Source: Maridesulfovibrio zosterae DSM 11974 (GTDB taxonomy: Bacteria; Desulfobacterota; Desulfovibrionia; Desulfovibrionales; Desulfovibrionaceae). From it: a stretch of DNA of 64,000 nt. Numbering within the stretch: position 1 is the first letter of the stretch; every line of letters starts with the position of its first letter. Below are positions 16,398-25,934 of the stretch, in pieces. Both the position numbers and the translations under genes were made by a program. The DNA is taken from NCBI RefSeq assembly GCF_000425265.1, contig NZ_KE384344.1:124641-188640 (forward strand). The letters are read 5' to 3'. The notes below the pieces were generated by a model. The model was given only the letters and a program-made list of their open reading frames with translations, did not search any database and was not told the DNA's origin.

Positions 16398-17092
16398 GAT
16401 ATTGCTACTCCCAGTGTTGCACCTATAAGGGTGGCGATGATTACGTTCCATTGGCCTGAGCCGCCAAGGACAAGTGCAGTGGATAGAATCCCTGTTGTGA
16501 GGCCTACAATCACGTGGCTTTTATCTTTGATTTGAAAAATAAGCAGGGCTATAAACATTGCAGGCAGTGCATAATCAAGGCCCATCGGTTTTACATCAGT
16601 TATCAGAGTGCTTGAGAAAATCCCTAGAACCGTTCCACCAACCCATGCAGCCTGGGCAATGCTGTTAATTAGATATGTTTCACTTTTACTCATGTCACCG
16701 TTGCTGAATCTGGTGGAATGAACAGCGAAACTTTCATCGGTCAATTGGAAAGAAAAAATTGCAAGTTCAAGTTTTGTCCATTTCTTAAGATAAGGTGAGA
16801 GAGCTGCAGACATCAGCAGATGGCGTAGATTGACTATAAATGTAGTAATTATGACAGATAATGCAGAAGCCCCTGAAGCAAGCAGTCCTACGGCAATAAA
16901 CTGTGCTGATCCTGCGAAGACAATTAGAGACATGAGCACTGTATTATCGATAGAAAGGCCGGCCTTGCGCGCAAGAACACCATATGCAAATCCAACGGGC
17001 AGATAGCCGAGGACAATGGGAAGAGCTTGTTTTATTGCCGACATGAGCACAGCGTCGTATTTATTTTTTGAGGAACTAATCACGGATTCCAC
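16382..17092 (-). CDS. azlC: AzlC-type branched-chain amino acid exporter, large subunit
   Basis: A 236-residue inner-membrane protein with AzlC features: ALPIVLGYLPVGFAYGVLAR at the start, VFAGSAQFIAVGLLASG, VNLRHLLMSAALSPYL and TDESFAVHS. The start is a GTG at 17092 with GGAGG upstream; an overlapping ATG is out of frame. The first gene of azlCD, it diverges from a MocR-type regulator, whose product probably controls it. Confidence 0.92.
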   Translation of the reverse strand: MESVISSSKNKYDAVLMSAIKQALPIVLGYLPVGFAYGVLARKAGLSIDNTVLMSLIVFAGSAQFIAVGLLASGASALSVIITTFIVNLRHLLMSAALSPYLKKWTKLELAIFSFQLTDESFAVHSTRFSNGDMSKSETYLINSIAQAAWVGGTVLGIFSSTLITDVKPMGLDYALPAMFIALLIFQIKDKSHVIVGLTTGILSTALVLGGSGQWNVIIATLIGATLGVAISWTRN

Positions 17093-17163
17093 ATTTACCT
17101 CCAGTAGTGATAAAACTCAATCAGGCTATTCGATCTACTTGCCACCTTATATGAAATCTGACA

Positions 17164-17262
17164 TCAGTACAGATACAGATAATACAAATTTTAATCATAA
17201 CAGACTTTGACAGATAAGAGGTTTATGATGAGGTTCAGCGGAGCAGACAGTCAGTACAGATA
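17164..17262. repeat. Direct repeat TCAGTACAGATA flanking the MocR start (possible operator)
   Basis: The 12-base string TCAGTACAGATA occurs at 17164-17175, in the azlC/MocR intergenic gap, and again at 17251-17262, just inside the MocR gene. In the first copy AGATA is repeated immediately (ACAGATACAGATA). MocR-family regulators often bind direct repeats in divergent promoters, so this may be an operator; chance is not excluded. Confidence 0.35.
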
Positions 17263-18661
17263 TAAGAAAGTAGAGCAAGAGCTATCAAAGCATATTGATG
17301 CAGGTGATCTTGTACCAGGTGATAAGCTTCCGTCTTTGCGCCAGATGAGCAGTACATTACAGGTTTCTATCTCTACGATAAGTCATGCATATGAGGAACT
17401 TGAAAAGCGCGGTCTGATTGAATCACGTCCTCGTTCCGGTTATTTTGTGCGTAGCGAGTTCCGTCGCATTCCAACTCCTGAAATTAAAATCACTCAGAAA
17501 ATTGAACCTCGAGCGGTAACAAAAAATAAACTTATTCAGACAGCGCTTGAAACAGTAGGGAATAAAGATTTGCTGCCACTTGGTGTTGTTTGTCCATGCA
17601 ATGAGCTTCTTCCAACACGCCAGCTTGCTAAGATTATGTGTAGTGTTATTCGAGATAATCCAATGGAAACAGCTGGGTACGAAATGATTCATGGTAATCT
17701 TGATCTGCGTAGACATATAGCATTCCGGTCGGTTGATTGCGGATCGAATATTACTGCAGATGAATTGCTTATTACTACCGGAGCTATGGAAGCCCTTTAT
17801 ATTTCACTTAGAACTTTAACAAGGCCGGGAGATCTTGTTCTCATACAGTCTCCATCTTATTATTGTTTCTTGCAGCTAGTGGAGAATCTAGGGTTGCGGG
17901 CTATTGAAATACCGTCATGTCCAGATAAAGGGATAAATCCTGATCGTGTTGCCGAAATAACAAAAACTTTTGATATCAAGGCGTGTATTTTCTCAGCTAA
18001 TTTTAATAATCCTGACGGTAGTTTGACTTCTGACCGGCGTAAGCAGGAAATCGTTAAAATACTGGCTCAAAATAGAATTCCATTGGTGGAGGATGATGTA
18101 TACGGGGATATTTATTTCGGAGATTCCCGTCCTCGCACTTTTAAGTCATATGATCGCGATGGAAGAGTTCTGCTGTGTTCTTCTTTTTCAAAGACAATTG
18201 CTCCGGGGTACAGGGTTGGTTGGCTTGCACCAGGGCGTTATCTTGAGAAAGCTCTTGAAATCAAGGCGACGACTAATGTTTCCTGTGTTGCACCGACCCA
18301 GATGGCAATTGCCCGTTATCTGCGTGATACTTTTTACGATAAGCACTTGAAAAAATTGCGTTTTGCCATGAAAGAACAAATGAATAAGATGCGTACTGAA
18401 ATAGGGCTTTCATTTCCGGAAGGGACAAAAGTTACTAATCCGAAAGGAGGATCTGTTCTCTGGGTTGAGCTTCCGGAGAATATTGATGGGGTCGAGTTGT
18501 TTTTTAAAGCAAGGGAGGAGGGCATAGGAATTGTGCCAGGGATTGTTTTTTCCCCTCAGGATGTTTTTTCAAATTACATCAGGTTATCAAGCGGCTCACT
18601 GTGGAGTGCCGAAATTCAGACTGGTGTCCGCAGACTAGCTGAGCTCGCCGCAGGTCTTTAA
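17228..18661 (+). CDS. MocR/PdxR-type regulator: GntR HTH fused to a PLP aminotransferase fold
   Basis: About 477 residues. The N-terminal winged helix (about 1-75) reads LVPGDKLPSLRQMSSTLQVS then TISHAYEELEKRGLIESRP, a standard GntR DNA-binding domain. The rest is a fold-type I aminotransferase domain with a likely PLP-lysine in CSSFSKTIAPGYRVGW and the EDDVYGDIYF strand. Such fusions are mostly transcription regulators that sense PLP or amino acids. It diverges from azlCD, which is the obvious target. ATG 17225 or 17228 both fit; AAGAGG precedes them. Its stop overlaps the convergent gene by four bases. Confidence 0.92.
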   Translation: MRFSGADSQYRYKKVEQELSKHIDAGDLVPGDKLPSLRQMSSTLQVSISTISHAYEELEKRGLIESRPRSGYFVRSEFRRIPTPEIKITQKIEPRAVTKNKLIQTALETVGNKDLLPLGVVCPCNELLPTRQLAKIMCSVIRDNPMETAGYEMIHGNLDLRRHIAFRSVDCGSNITADELLITTGAMEALYISLRTLTRPGDLVLIQSPSYYCFLQLVENLGLRAIEIPSCPDKGINPDRVAEITKTFDIKACIFSANFNNPDGSLTSDRRKQEIVKILAQNRIPLVEDDVYGDIYFGDSRPRTFKSYDRDGRVLLCSSFSKTIAPGYRVGWLAPGRYLEKALEIKATTNVSCVAPTQMAIARYLRDTFYDKHLKKLRFAMKEQMNKMRTEIGLSFPEGTKVTNPKGGSVLWVELPENIDGVELFFKAREEGIGIVPGIVFSPQDVFSNYIRLSSGSLWSAEIQTGVRRLAELAAGL

Positions 18662-19764
18662 CCGTCAGGAAAGTCACGGCGCAGTTCTAGAATTTCCTCA
18701 ATGTTGTCAAAGAACAGGTCTGTCAAATGTGGATCGAACTGTTTACCCTTTCCTTCAGCAAAGTATCCTGTAATTTTTTCGATAGACCACGCTTTTTTAT
18801 ATACTCTTTCACTGCCGAGAGCATCGAATACGTCGGTGATTCCGGTTATGCGTCCATAAATATTAATTTCTTCAGCAGTAAGTCCGCGCGGGTATCCTCT
18901 ACCATCCCAGCGTTCATGGTGTTCATAGGCAACTATAGCGGCAGCTTTGATAATGGGACGTTCAGAATGTTTTAAGATTTCATGACCAATTGTTGTATGG
19001 GTCTTAATAATCGCGACTTCATCCGAGGTCAGCTTGCCAGGTTTATTGAGAATTGTATCTGGAATTCCTATTTTCCCTACATCGTGCATAGGGGATGCAA
19101 GGCGCAGTAATTCAGCTTCTTCTACACTGAGCCCGTAACGTCGGGCAAGAATATATGATAGTTCTGCTACACGGCGTACATGGTTGGCTGTTTCATTAGA
19201 GCGAGTTTCAACTACTTCGCCGAGGGTCAGGATGATTTCTTTTTGAGTTTCAATCACCTCATCCTGCAAGGACATTAGTTCATCCTGAGCAGCACGGCGA
19301 ACCTTTATTTCATGGTGCAGTGCTTCGGTTCTCTTAGTCACCTCTGCTTCAAGATGTTCTTTGTAACGTCTGTTTTCTTTAATTAGAGAGGCTCTCTCCA
19401 ATCCCTGACCCAAAACATGCTCAAGAATATTAAGGTCAACAATGGGTTTTGTCACAAAGTCCCATGCTCCGCCTCTTATCGCAGTTATAGCATCCTGAAT
19501 GAGACCTGCCCCTGAGACAACTATTATAGGAGTATCAGGGCTTTCTGATGATACGGCTTTAAGAACTTCAAAACCGTCAACTTTGGGCATATTGAGATCA
19601 ACCAGCATTGCATCTGGTTTTTGCTCTCTGAAAATTTTTAGTCCTTCTTCACCGTCACCGGCGCCAAGAATTTCAAAGCCGGAATCACTCAGATAGTCAC
19701 TGATCGTTTCACGAACAAAATCTTCATCATCAATGACGAGGATAGTTATTTCAGAATTGTCCAA
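18658..19764 (-). CDS. Response regulator with HD-GYP phosphodiesterase domain
   Basis: A 368-residue protein. The receiver domain (residues 5-120) has the acidic pair in VIDDED, phospho-acceptor aspartate in MLVDLNMPKVDGFE and lysine in FVTKPI. A helical linker (130-180) leads to an HD-GYP domain (about 180-355) with the metal-binding HDVGKIGIPD, HTTIGHEIL and HHERWDGRGYPRGL all intact. HD-GYP proteins hydrolyse cyclic di-GMP; this one is expected to be switched by phosphorylation. No kinase gene is adjacent. It converges on the MocR gene with overlapping stop codons. Confidence 0.93.
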   Translation of the reverse strand: MDNSEITILVIDDEDFVRETISDYLSDSGFEILGAGDGEEGLKIFREQKPDAMLVDLNMPKVDGFEVLKAVSSESPDTPIIVVSGAGLIQDAITAIRGGAWDFVTKPIVDLNILEHVLGQGLERASLIKENRRYKEHLEAEVTKRTEALHHEIKVRRAAQDELMSLQDEVIETQKEIILTLGEVVETRSNETANHVRRVAELSYILARRYGLSVEEAELLRLASPMHDVGKIGIPDTILNKPGKLTSDEVAIIKTHTTIGHEILKHSERPIIKAAAIVAYEHHERWDGRGYPRGLTAEEINIYGRITGITDVFDALGSERVYKKAWSIEKITGYFAEGKGKQFDPHLTDLFFDNIEEILELRRDFPDG

Positions 19765-19891
19765 GAGTTACCCCTGAAAGGTTATTGGATGCATAAAAAA
19801 TCATTTATATGATTATCTTATAGCAAGGAATTGCTATCTTTTGAACTCTTAATATTTTTGTACAAAAAAACAAGGTTTTTTGCAAAAAAAT

Positions 19892-19933
19892 AACGCCGGA
19901 GAGAGTAGCTCTTTCCGGCGTTTAAATATCATT
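19892..19933 (-). terminator. Intrinsic terminator of the cyclophilin gene
   Basis: AACGCCGGA (19892-19900) pairs with TCCGGCGTT (19914-19922). On the minus strand the hairpin is followed by TTATTTTTTTG, so it ends the gene at 19948-20457. Confidence 0.8.
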
Positions 19934-19947
19934 TACAGCTTTAAGTC

Positions 19948-20457
19948 CTAGTCTTCAAAGCGTTTCATGGAAATTATGCTGATGGGATCAGCAGGAACAT
20001 CATCCATGTGGCCATAAGAGCGGGTTTTAACTTTTTTGATTTTTTCAACAGCTTCCATTCCGTCAACAACTTTTCCGAATACACAATAACCCCAGCCTTG
20101 AGGATTTTTGCCGGAATGGTTCAGGAAACCATTGTCTTTAACATTGATAAAGAACTGTGAAGTTGCTGAATGTGGATCCATGGTGCGAGCCATTGCAAGG
20201 GTTCCCAGATCGTTTTTAAGGCCATTGTCAGCTTCGTTTTCAACAGGAGCATGGTTATCTTTTTCCTTCATATTGAAGTCAAAACCGCCTCCCTGAATCA
20301 TGAAGTTATTGATAACTCTGTGAAAGAGAGTTCCTTCGTAGAATCCTTCATCAATGTAACGTAAGAAGTTTTCAACTGTTTTAGGTGCTTCTTTTTCGAA
20401 AAGTTCGATAAGCACTTCGCCTTCAGGTGTTTCCATCAGTACCATAGGATTAGACAT
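19948..20457 (-). CDS. Cyclophilin-type peptidyl-prolyl cis-trans isomerase
   Basis: A 169-residue, one-domain cyclophilin without a signal peptide, so cytoplasmic. Conserved active-site segments are FHRVINNFMIQGGGFD, LAMARTMDPHSATSQFFINV and GYCVFGKVVDGMEAVEKI. It speeds proline isomerisation during folding and corresponds to the PpiB class in size. A GGAGG site precedes the ATG at 20457. It lies 46 bases after the DUF401 gene on the same strand and might be cotranscribed. Confidence 0.95.
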   Translation of the reverse strand: MSNPMVLMETPEGEVLIELFEKEAPKTVENFLRYIDEGFYEGTLFHRVINNFMIQGGGFDFNMKEKDNHAPVENEADNGLKNDLGTLAMARTMDPHSATSQFFINVKDNGFLNHSGKNPQGWGYCVFGKVVDGMEAVEKIKKVKTRSYGHMDDVPADPISIISMKRFED

Positions 20458-20503
20458 ATTTATCCCTCCGATTTTTATCTTTCATTTGAAATGAGAATTT
20501 TTC

Positions 20504-21790
20504 TTATAATAAAATAAGAAAGTACGCTACCCCGAGCAACATAAGCATCAAGCTGGGGATAGCAACTCTTTTCCATGCAGAATACATATCAACTTTAAAA
20601 TATTCACAGGTCAGAAGAAAACATATGTGAAGCGGTGAAGCCATAAGACCTGAAAAGCCGGAGAACATGCATAGGATTACCCATGCATGAAGTTGATGTG
20701 ATAGACCTGTGGCGTGGACAAGTCCGACTACCAGAGGCATTGATGCGCCGACATAAGCGAGTGTAATACCGGAAATAAATCCAACAAGAAACGGGACAAG
20801 TACTGCCGCGGCTATAAGTGCAGCTCCGCCTCCAGCAAGTTGAGAAAGGTCGTCTATTAATCCGCTGGCACCGAGAATATCTTTGAAAATAAATACACAT
20901 AAGATCATGAAGATCATGTTTAAAAAACGTTTTTCTACCAATAGTTCACGGGTTATTTTAAAAGATCCAGGATTAGCAAATATTGCACAGCAGACAGCAG
21001 CAAATAGGGCTATTACAATACCTGTTTCAAAGGGGATGCCGGGGAAAAGAGCTGCTAGAGTCCCTTCGAAAAATAGTGCACCGACAATGGCTGTAATGAG
21101 CGGTAAGCCTTCAATTAATATTTTTTTAACGCCGGTTTTGGCTGTAGTATTTTCAGCTACGGTGGTACTGCCGGTCATGGGGAGAACTGAAGGACGTAAA
21201 AAGAATAAATATCCTAGAACTATACAGGCCACTGCTCCTGGAAAAGTGTAGCTGATGAATTCAAAAATGGACATACCGGATAGTGCCGATCCGAGAATCA
21301 TGCCTGGATAAAGAGGCCATGTCAGTTCCCATACATGGCGGAACCAGTAATTGATAACAACTTTGTCTTTCCCTGAAACATCAAGACCGTTTGCAGCTTC
21401 TTGAATCATAGGGGCAGAAAATATAGCTCCTCCGGGCATAGGAAGTAGTCCTATAAGAGCCGGAAAGAACACAAGCCGCAGGCGAGGGCTTTTTAAATAT
21501 CCGGTTAAGGAGTTCATTATTCTGCCGGCCTGTCCTGTTCTTTCCAAAAGTCCGCTTAAGACCATGATCAGAGCTACAATTACAGCTAGAAAAAGAGTTT
21601 TCTGGTCAGCTAAAGCAGCGCCGGATGCTGTAAGAAAGGATGTTACTCCCATTGAAGTGAGTAAGGCGAGAATGATTGAGCCAAGGAGAATAGATGGTCC
21701 AACTCCTAAGCGTAGCCTGATTCCGGCAAGCATAGATATGAAGACAAAAAGAATTTTAAATAAGGGAAGAAGGTTGTAAAGAAAGTCCAT
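20504..21790 (-). CDS. DUF401-type integral membrane permease
   Basis: A 428-residue membrane protein with about 11-12 helices. The segments FFPALIGLLPMPGGAIFSAP and INYWFRHVWELTWPLYPGMI are what I know as the signature of the DUF401 family. The fold resembles Gnt/CitM-type ion transporters, with helices interrupted at conserved Pro-Gly stretches in both halves. The substrate is not known. It stands alone upstream of the cyclophilin gene. Confidence 0.8.
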   Translation of the reverse strand: MDFLYNLLPLFKILFVFISMLAGIRLRLGVGPSILLGSIILALLTSMGVTSFLTASGAALADQKTLFLAVIVALIMVLSGLLERTGQAGRIMNSLTGYLKSPRLRLVFFPALIGLLPMPGGAIFSAPMIQEAANGLDVSGKDKVVINYWFRHVWELTWPLYPGMILGSALSGMSIFEFISYTFPGAVACIVLGYLFFLRPSVLPMTGSTTVAENTTAKTGVKKILIEGLPLITAIVGALFFEGTLAALFPGIPFETGIVIALFAAVCCAIFANPGSFKITRELLVEKRFLNMIFMILCVFIFKDILGASGLIDDLSQLAGGGAALIAAAVLVPFLVGFISGITLAYVGASMPLVVGLVHATGLSHQLHAWVILCMFSGFSGLMASPLHICFLLTCEYFKVDMYSAWKRVAIPSLMLMLLGVAYFLILL

Positions 21791-21930
21791 ACAGAGCTCC
21801 GTGGGTAAAGAAGGGATTAGTAAAGAAATGAATTTCTTATGGCAGGGCTGTCAGTGACAGACAACTATTTAGTAAAACAATTCTTTTTCAACCTAATTAA
21901 AATGATATGTCAAATACTTTGATTAGGCGA

Positions 21931-23646
21931 TCAATGAATCATACTTAAATTTTTGCGAGCCAACTTATTTTCAGGGTCAAGGGAAAGAGCTTTTAGTAAC
22001 CATTCTTTTGCAGAAGACTTGTCGCCACGTGTATAAAATAGAAGTCCCATGTTAATCATTGTATTTACATGATTGGGTTCAAGTTCTAGGGCCTTACGGT
22101 AGTCTGCTATCGCAAAATCATATTTACCCTGCTTATGATAGCAGATTCCTCTGTTGGCATATGCTGTAGCGTAGTCAGGATTGATTTTTAAAGCCTGATT
22201 GTAAAGATTCATAGCGCTGACATCTTCTCCCCGGCGGGATAGAATTATGGCAAGATTGGTCATAGCTTTGTAATGTGAAGGATCTGCTTTAAATGCCGCT
22301 TTATAATGCTCAGCGGCCTTGTTCAGTTCTTTTTTGCGCTCCATCAGATTGCCGTAATTGTAGTGCATGTGGTGGTTGTTTTTTGTTACAGCAAGAGCCC
22401 GGGGATATAATGTTTCACTGTTTTCCCAATATGAAGTCTGTGTGTATGCGACGGCAGTCAGAATCGCCACAATTGCAGCTCCTGCAGCTATTAGAGTTTT
22501 TGCCGGAATATAACCCTTTTTGACCGCAAAGGATGCACTGTAGATTATTGCTATATAGAGCCCAATGAAGGGGATGTATGCATAACGGTCAGCCATGCAC
22601 TGATCTCCGACTTGTACCAGACCTATTACCGGAACCAGAGTTCCAAGATACCAGAACCAACCAACGGCTGCGAAGGGGAATTTTTTAATATAACGCAGGC
22701 AGATACCGGAAACGGCCAGTATGAAAATAAAAGCTGTAACTGGTTTCCAGATAGGTATTTCATGTGGATAGGGATAAAAAACAGCCAGATTTACTGGTGC
22801 GAGTAATTCTCGGAGGTATGCTATCCACGAAACAAGGGCATTGGAGACTCTGAGACTGAAAGGAAAGGATTCCATTGACTGCATAGCCCCTCCACCTTTT
22901 TGGGCCATGACGGTTAATACCGCTGAGAATACAGAAAGACAGAAAAGTGGCAGTTTTTCAGCAGTCAGTTTAGCTAATTGAGCAAATTTATTTTTGGTAA
23001 TGTCTATTCTATTCAGAGGCCAGATATCAAGCAGAATCAGTGCCGCAGGAAGAGTCACAACCATAGGCTTTGCAAGTATTCCCATGCCTGTAAAAAAGAA
23101 AGTAAGTGCATAGCTGGACATTTTTTTATGTTTTGCCCAGTCGAACCAGCTGTGCATAGCTGCAAGCCAGAAAAAGGTGGAAAGAACGTCTTTACGTTCG
23201 GAAATCCATGCAACTGATTCTACGTGAACGGGATGTATGGCAAAGAGAGCAGCAACGAAAAATGCAGGAATAAGGTTCTCTTCATCTTGTGTTGACGTTG
23301 CTTTGAGCAGGAAAAAAAATAGTAAAAGAACGTTAATCAGGTGTAAAAAAATATTAACAAGATGACGTGCTCCTGCTGAATTGCCAAATAGAGTGGTATC
23401 CAGCATATGAGAGATCATGGTTAGGGGGTGGTAGTTGGATGATTGGAAAGAACCGAATGCCCAGCTGATGTTTTCAGCAGATATTCCCTGCATCACTCGT
23501 GCGTTATTGGTGACATAGCTTGTGTCGTCATAGCTCACCAACTCAAAAGTCCCGCATTGTCCATATACGATGAGTATCAGTGCGGAAAGCATCATAGCAG
23601 CAAGTAACACTTTTTTTGAATTCAACTTAATCCCTGACTTGTTCAT
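21931..23646 (-). CDS. TMTC-like membrane glycosyltransferase with C-terminal TPR repeats
   Basis: A 571-residue protein. About ten membrane helices (residues 10-400) carry C-type glycosyltransferase loops: LVSYDDTSYVTNN with the acidic pair, SNYHPLTMISHMLD and FAIHPVHVESVAWISERKD. These read like the O-mannosyltransferase/TMTC group. The C-terminus (about 420-565) holds four TPR repeats, for example NPDYATAYANRGICYHKQGK. It probably transfers a lipid-linked sugar to protein or envelope polymer, with the TPR region contacting the acceptor. It follows a family 2 glycosyltransferase gene by only 12 bases. Confidence 0.85.
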   Translation of the reverse strand: MNKSGIKLNSKKVLLAAMMLSALILIVYGQCGTFELVSYDDTSYVTNNARVMQGISAENISWAFGSFQSSNYHPLTMISHMLDTTLFGNSAGARHLVNIFLHLINVLLLFFFLLKATSTQDEENLIPAFFVAALFAIHPVHVESVAWISERKDVLSTFFWLAAMHSWFDWAKHKKMSSYALTFFFTGMGILAKPMVVTLPAALILLDIWPLNRIDITKNKFAQLAKLTAEKLPLFCLSVFSAVLTVMAQKGGGAMQSMESFPFSLRVSNALVSWIAYLRELLAPVNLAVFYPYPHEIPIWKPVTAFIFILAVSGICLRYIKKFPFAAVGWFWYLGTLVPVIGLVQVGDQCMADRYAYIPFIGLYIAIIYSASFAVKKGYIPAKTLIAAGAAIVAILTAVAYTQTSYWENSETLYPRALAVTKNNHHMHYNYGNLMERKKELNKAAEHYKAAFKADPSHYKAMTNLAIILSRRGEDVSAMNLYNQALKINPDYATAYANRGICYHKQGKYDFAIADYRKALELEPNHVNTMINMGLLFYTRGDKSSAKEWLLKALSLDPENKLARKNLSMIH

Positions 23647-23658
23647 AACTGCTGCCTG

Positions 23659-24426
23659 CTAAGATTTGTTGCCTGGATTTCTGCTCATACCTTTCAGAAA
23701 ATCACATTCCAACCAGCCAAGCCTGTGAAGTAGAGTTTCAGTTGAGCATTTAAGAACGCCCAGACCGTATTTAACAGAACGTTTAAAACTTATGGATGAT
23801 GAATCATCCATATAGCGTGTGGGGCAGGTGACTTCACCTATATCGTAATTTGCATAGATGATCTGGCATAACATTTGATTATCAAAAACAAAGTCGTCAC
23901 TGTTGCCTTCAAAGGGAATATGTTCAAGGAGGTCACGGGAGAAAGCGCGGTATCCGGTGTGGTATTCAGACAAATGATAGCCCACGAGCAGGTTTTGGAA
24001 TATGGTCAACGCACGGTTTGAAATATATTTATATAGGGGCATGCCTCCTTTGCGTGCTCCTGTGCCGAGTATGCGCGAACCTAGCATGCAGTCAAATACT
24101 CCATGTGCAATTGGTGAAACCATCGCTGAAAGAATAAGTGGAGTGTATTGATAATCGGGGTGAACCATGGCGACGATATCTGCTCCCATATCAAGGGCTG
24201 TTTTATAACATGTTTTCTGATTGCCGCCGTACCCTGTGTTGCAGGTATGAACTACCGTTTTAATTCCGAGTTGTTTTGCCTGTGAAACGGTACCGTCTCT
24301 GCTGCAATCATCCACCAGCAGGATTTCATCTACTAGATTTTCAGGAAGTTCATCAATTGTCTTTTTCAGCGTGGATGCCGCATTATAGGCTGGCATTACC
24401 ATTACCACTTTCTTACCATTTACCAT
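23659..24426 (-). CDS. Family 2 glycosyltransferase (polyprenyl-phosphate sugar synthase type)
   Basis: The ATG at 24426 gives 255 residues starting MVNGKKVVMVMPAYNAASTL; the longer frame adds eight non-conserved residues. The GT-A motifs VMPAYNAA, EILLVDDCSRDGT and MVHPDYQYTP (DxD-like) are clear. YHTGYRAFSRDLLE and the SSISFKRSVKYGLGVL region are typical of dolichol/undecaprenyl-phosphate sugar synthases. No membrane helices follow the catalytic domain. It likely supplies the lipid-linked sugar used by the TMTC-like transferase encoded just downstream. Confidence 0.9.
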   Translation of the reverse strand: MVNGKKVVMVMPAYNAASTLKKTIDELPENLVDEILLVDDCSRDGTVSQAKQLGIKTVVHTCNTGYGGNQKTCYKTALDMGADIVAMVHPDYQYTPLILSAMVSPIAHGVFDCMLGSRILGTGARKGGMPLYKYISNRALTIFQNLLVGYHLSEYHTGYRAFSRDLLEHIPFEGNSDDFVFDNQMLCQIIYANYDIGEVTCPTRYMDDSSSISFKRSVKYGLGVLKCSTETLLHRLGWLECDFLKGMSRNPGNKS

Positions 24427-24651
24427 CAGAAAACTTCTCCTGAAAATCAAACTGTTCTATGGGAATATTGAAAAGTAAATTATCTATTATTTAGTAAAAT
24501 GGAGGCTTATCAACTAAGATTTATATGAATCAAGTCAGCTGTCAACGGCTTTGTCCATTGTCGCCACCAGACAGTTGCCTGTCGCTGGCCTTTTTAGTAA
24601 TCAATCGCCATTAATTCATGAATAATTTTTGCGTAAGCAGAGGAAATAGAA

Positions 24652-25110
24652 ATGGAAGAAGTTAAGATTAGAGAATATATCCATAGAATAATAATGGATA
24701 AATGTCTTGGAAATGAAGATGCGCGGCAGGACGCTCTTGGTGAGTTTATAGCTATGACTATGCCTAATATTGATGAAGGCGCTGTTAAGAATATAAAATC
24801 TATGATTCCTCCTATTGCTGAACTTTACGATAAATGGGCTGTAATGTTTATTGATCGTCTTCTTGAGACTGTTCCTCGTAATCAGATTGAGGAGCTTTGC
24901 AGCGGAACTTCGGAAAATGATTCTGCGCTGGTTTTAATCTATATTATGTTTATGGAATCAGAGCGGATGGAAAAGCAGGTTGATCAGGATATTGCTTCTT
25001 TTGCACCTACTCAGAATGATGAAGCCGGTAATCTTGCCAGTGAATATATCCGTTCTAAATTGACTCTCATTGCCGATCAGCAAAAAGCTAAAGATGTAAC
25101 CATTCAGTAA
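24652..25110 (+). CDS. Hypothetical acidic helical protein
   Basis: A 152-residue, acidic, mostly helical protein without signal or membrane segments; I cannot place it in a family. Notable stretches are MEEVKIREYIHRIIMDKCLG and WAVMFIDRLLETVPRNQIEE. It starts behind GAGGAAATAGAA and is followed 22 bases later by an amidinotransferase-fold hydrolase gene, so the two are probably cotranscribed. Confidence 0.65.
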   Translation: MEEVKIREYIHRIIMDKCLGNEDARQDALGEFIAMTMPNIDEGAVKNIKSMIPPIAELYDKWAVMFIDRLLETVPRNQIEELCSGTSENDSALVLIYIMFMESERMEKQVDQDIASFAPTQNDEAGNLASEYIRSKLTLIADQQKAKDVTIQ

Positions 25111-25132
25111 ATTATACTTTTAAGGAAAATAT

Positions 25133-25909
25133 ATGTTCAGCAAAGCTATTGTCAGAAAGCCGGCCCGGAGCCTTGGACAGGGTTTGACCGCAGCAGGGCT
25201 TGGATCTCCTGATATGGAACTGACTTTTAAGCAGCATCAGGCTTACATTGAATCATTTGAAGAGGCTGGAATTAAAGTAACTGTCCTTGACGCAGTGGAA
25301 GAATATCCGGATTCAGTATTTGTTGAAGATACAGCTGTAATGATTCCTTTTAAGGGAGGAACAGCTGCTTTTCTGACTTGTCCGGGGGCAGAATCAAGGC
25401 GCGGTGAAGTCAGAGTAATCCAGTCTGTATTATCTGATCATGCTGATGAGATTATCCGTATGGAAGGTGACGGACTTATGGAGGGCGGAGATGTATTGCT
25501 TATGGGTGAAACGTTCTATGTGGGCATAGATACCCGTACTAATAAATCAGGGTTTGAGCAATTTTCTATAGCTGCATCAAGGTTCGGATATAAGTGTATT
25601 CCGGTTCCTTTTGACAACGGTATGCCGCATCTTAAGACAGAACTTTCTGCTCTGGATGAGGAAACTTTGATAATGAGTGCTCGTTTTGCAAAGCGTGATG
25701 AGTTTACTGGTTTTAAAAAACTGATGGTTCAAAAGGGTGAGGAGTACTCTTCTAATTGCTTGCATTTAGGTAGTAAACTACTGGTTCCGGCAGGATTTCC
25801 GGCAACAGCTGAGCTGCTTGATAAAAACGGGTTTAATCCAGAGTTTATAGATATGTCTGAATTTAGAAAGATGGATGGCGGGCTGACTTGTCTGTCTTTA
25901 CGCTGGTAG
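25133..25909 (+). CDS. Dimethylarginine dimethylaminohydrolase / arginine-deiminase-fold hydrolase
   Basis: A 258-residue enzyme of the guanidino-group-modifying superfamily. Visible elements are PDSVFVEDTAVM (substrate carboxylate and guanidine contacts), MEGDGLMEGGDVL, the active-site histidine in SNCLHLGSKLL, and the nucleophile cysteine very near the C-terminus in DGGLTCLSLRW. Size and spacing fit DDAH, which hydrolyses methylated arginine to citrulline. Bacterial members can use other guanidines or amidines, so the substrate is open. It is paired with the small hypothetical gene upstream. Confidence 0.85.
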   Translation: MFSKAIVRKPARSLGQGLTAAGLGSPDMELTFKQHQAYIESFEEAGIKVTVLDAVEEYPDSVFVEDTAVMIPFKGGTAAFLTCPGAESRRGEVRVIQSVLSDHADEIIRMEGDGLMEGGDVLLMGETFYVGIDTRTNKSGFEQFSIAASRFGYKCIPVPFDNGMPHLKTELSALDEETLIMSARFAKRDEFTGFKKLMVQKGEEYSSNCLHLGSKLLVPAGFPATAELLDKNGFNPEFIDMSEFRKMDGGLTCLSLRW

Positions 25910-25914
25910 GTATG

Positions 25915-25934
25915 GGGCCTTTTTTTAAAGGCCC
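25915..25934. terminator. Short terminator between convergent genes
   Basis: GGGCCTTT and AAAGGCCC form eight-base arms around TTTT. The hairpin overlaps the end of the 25925-26260 gene on the opposite strand and can serve both directions. Confidence 0.6.
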
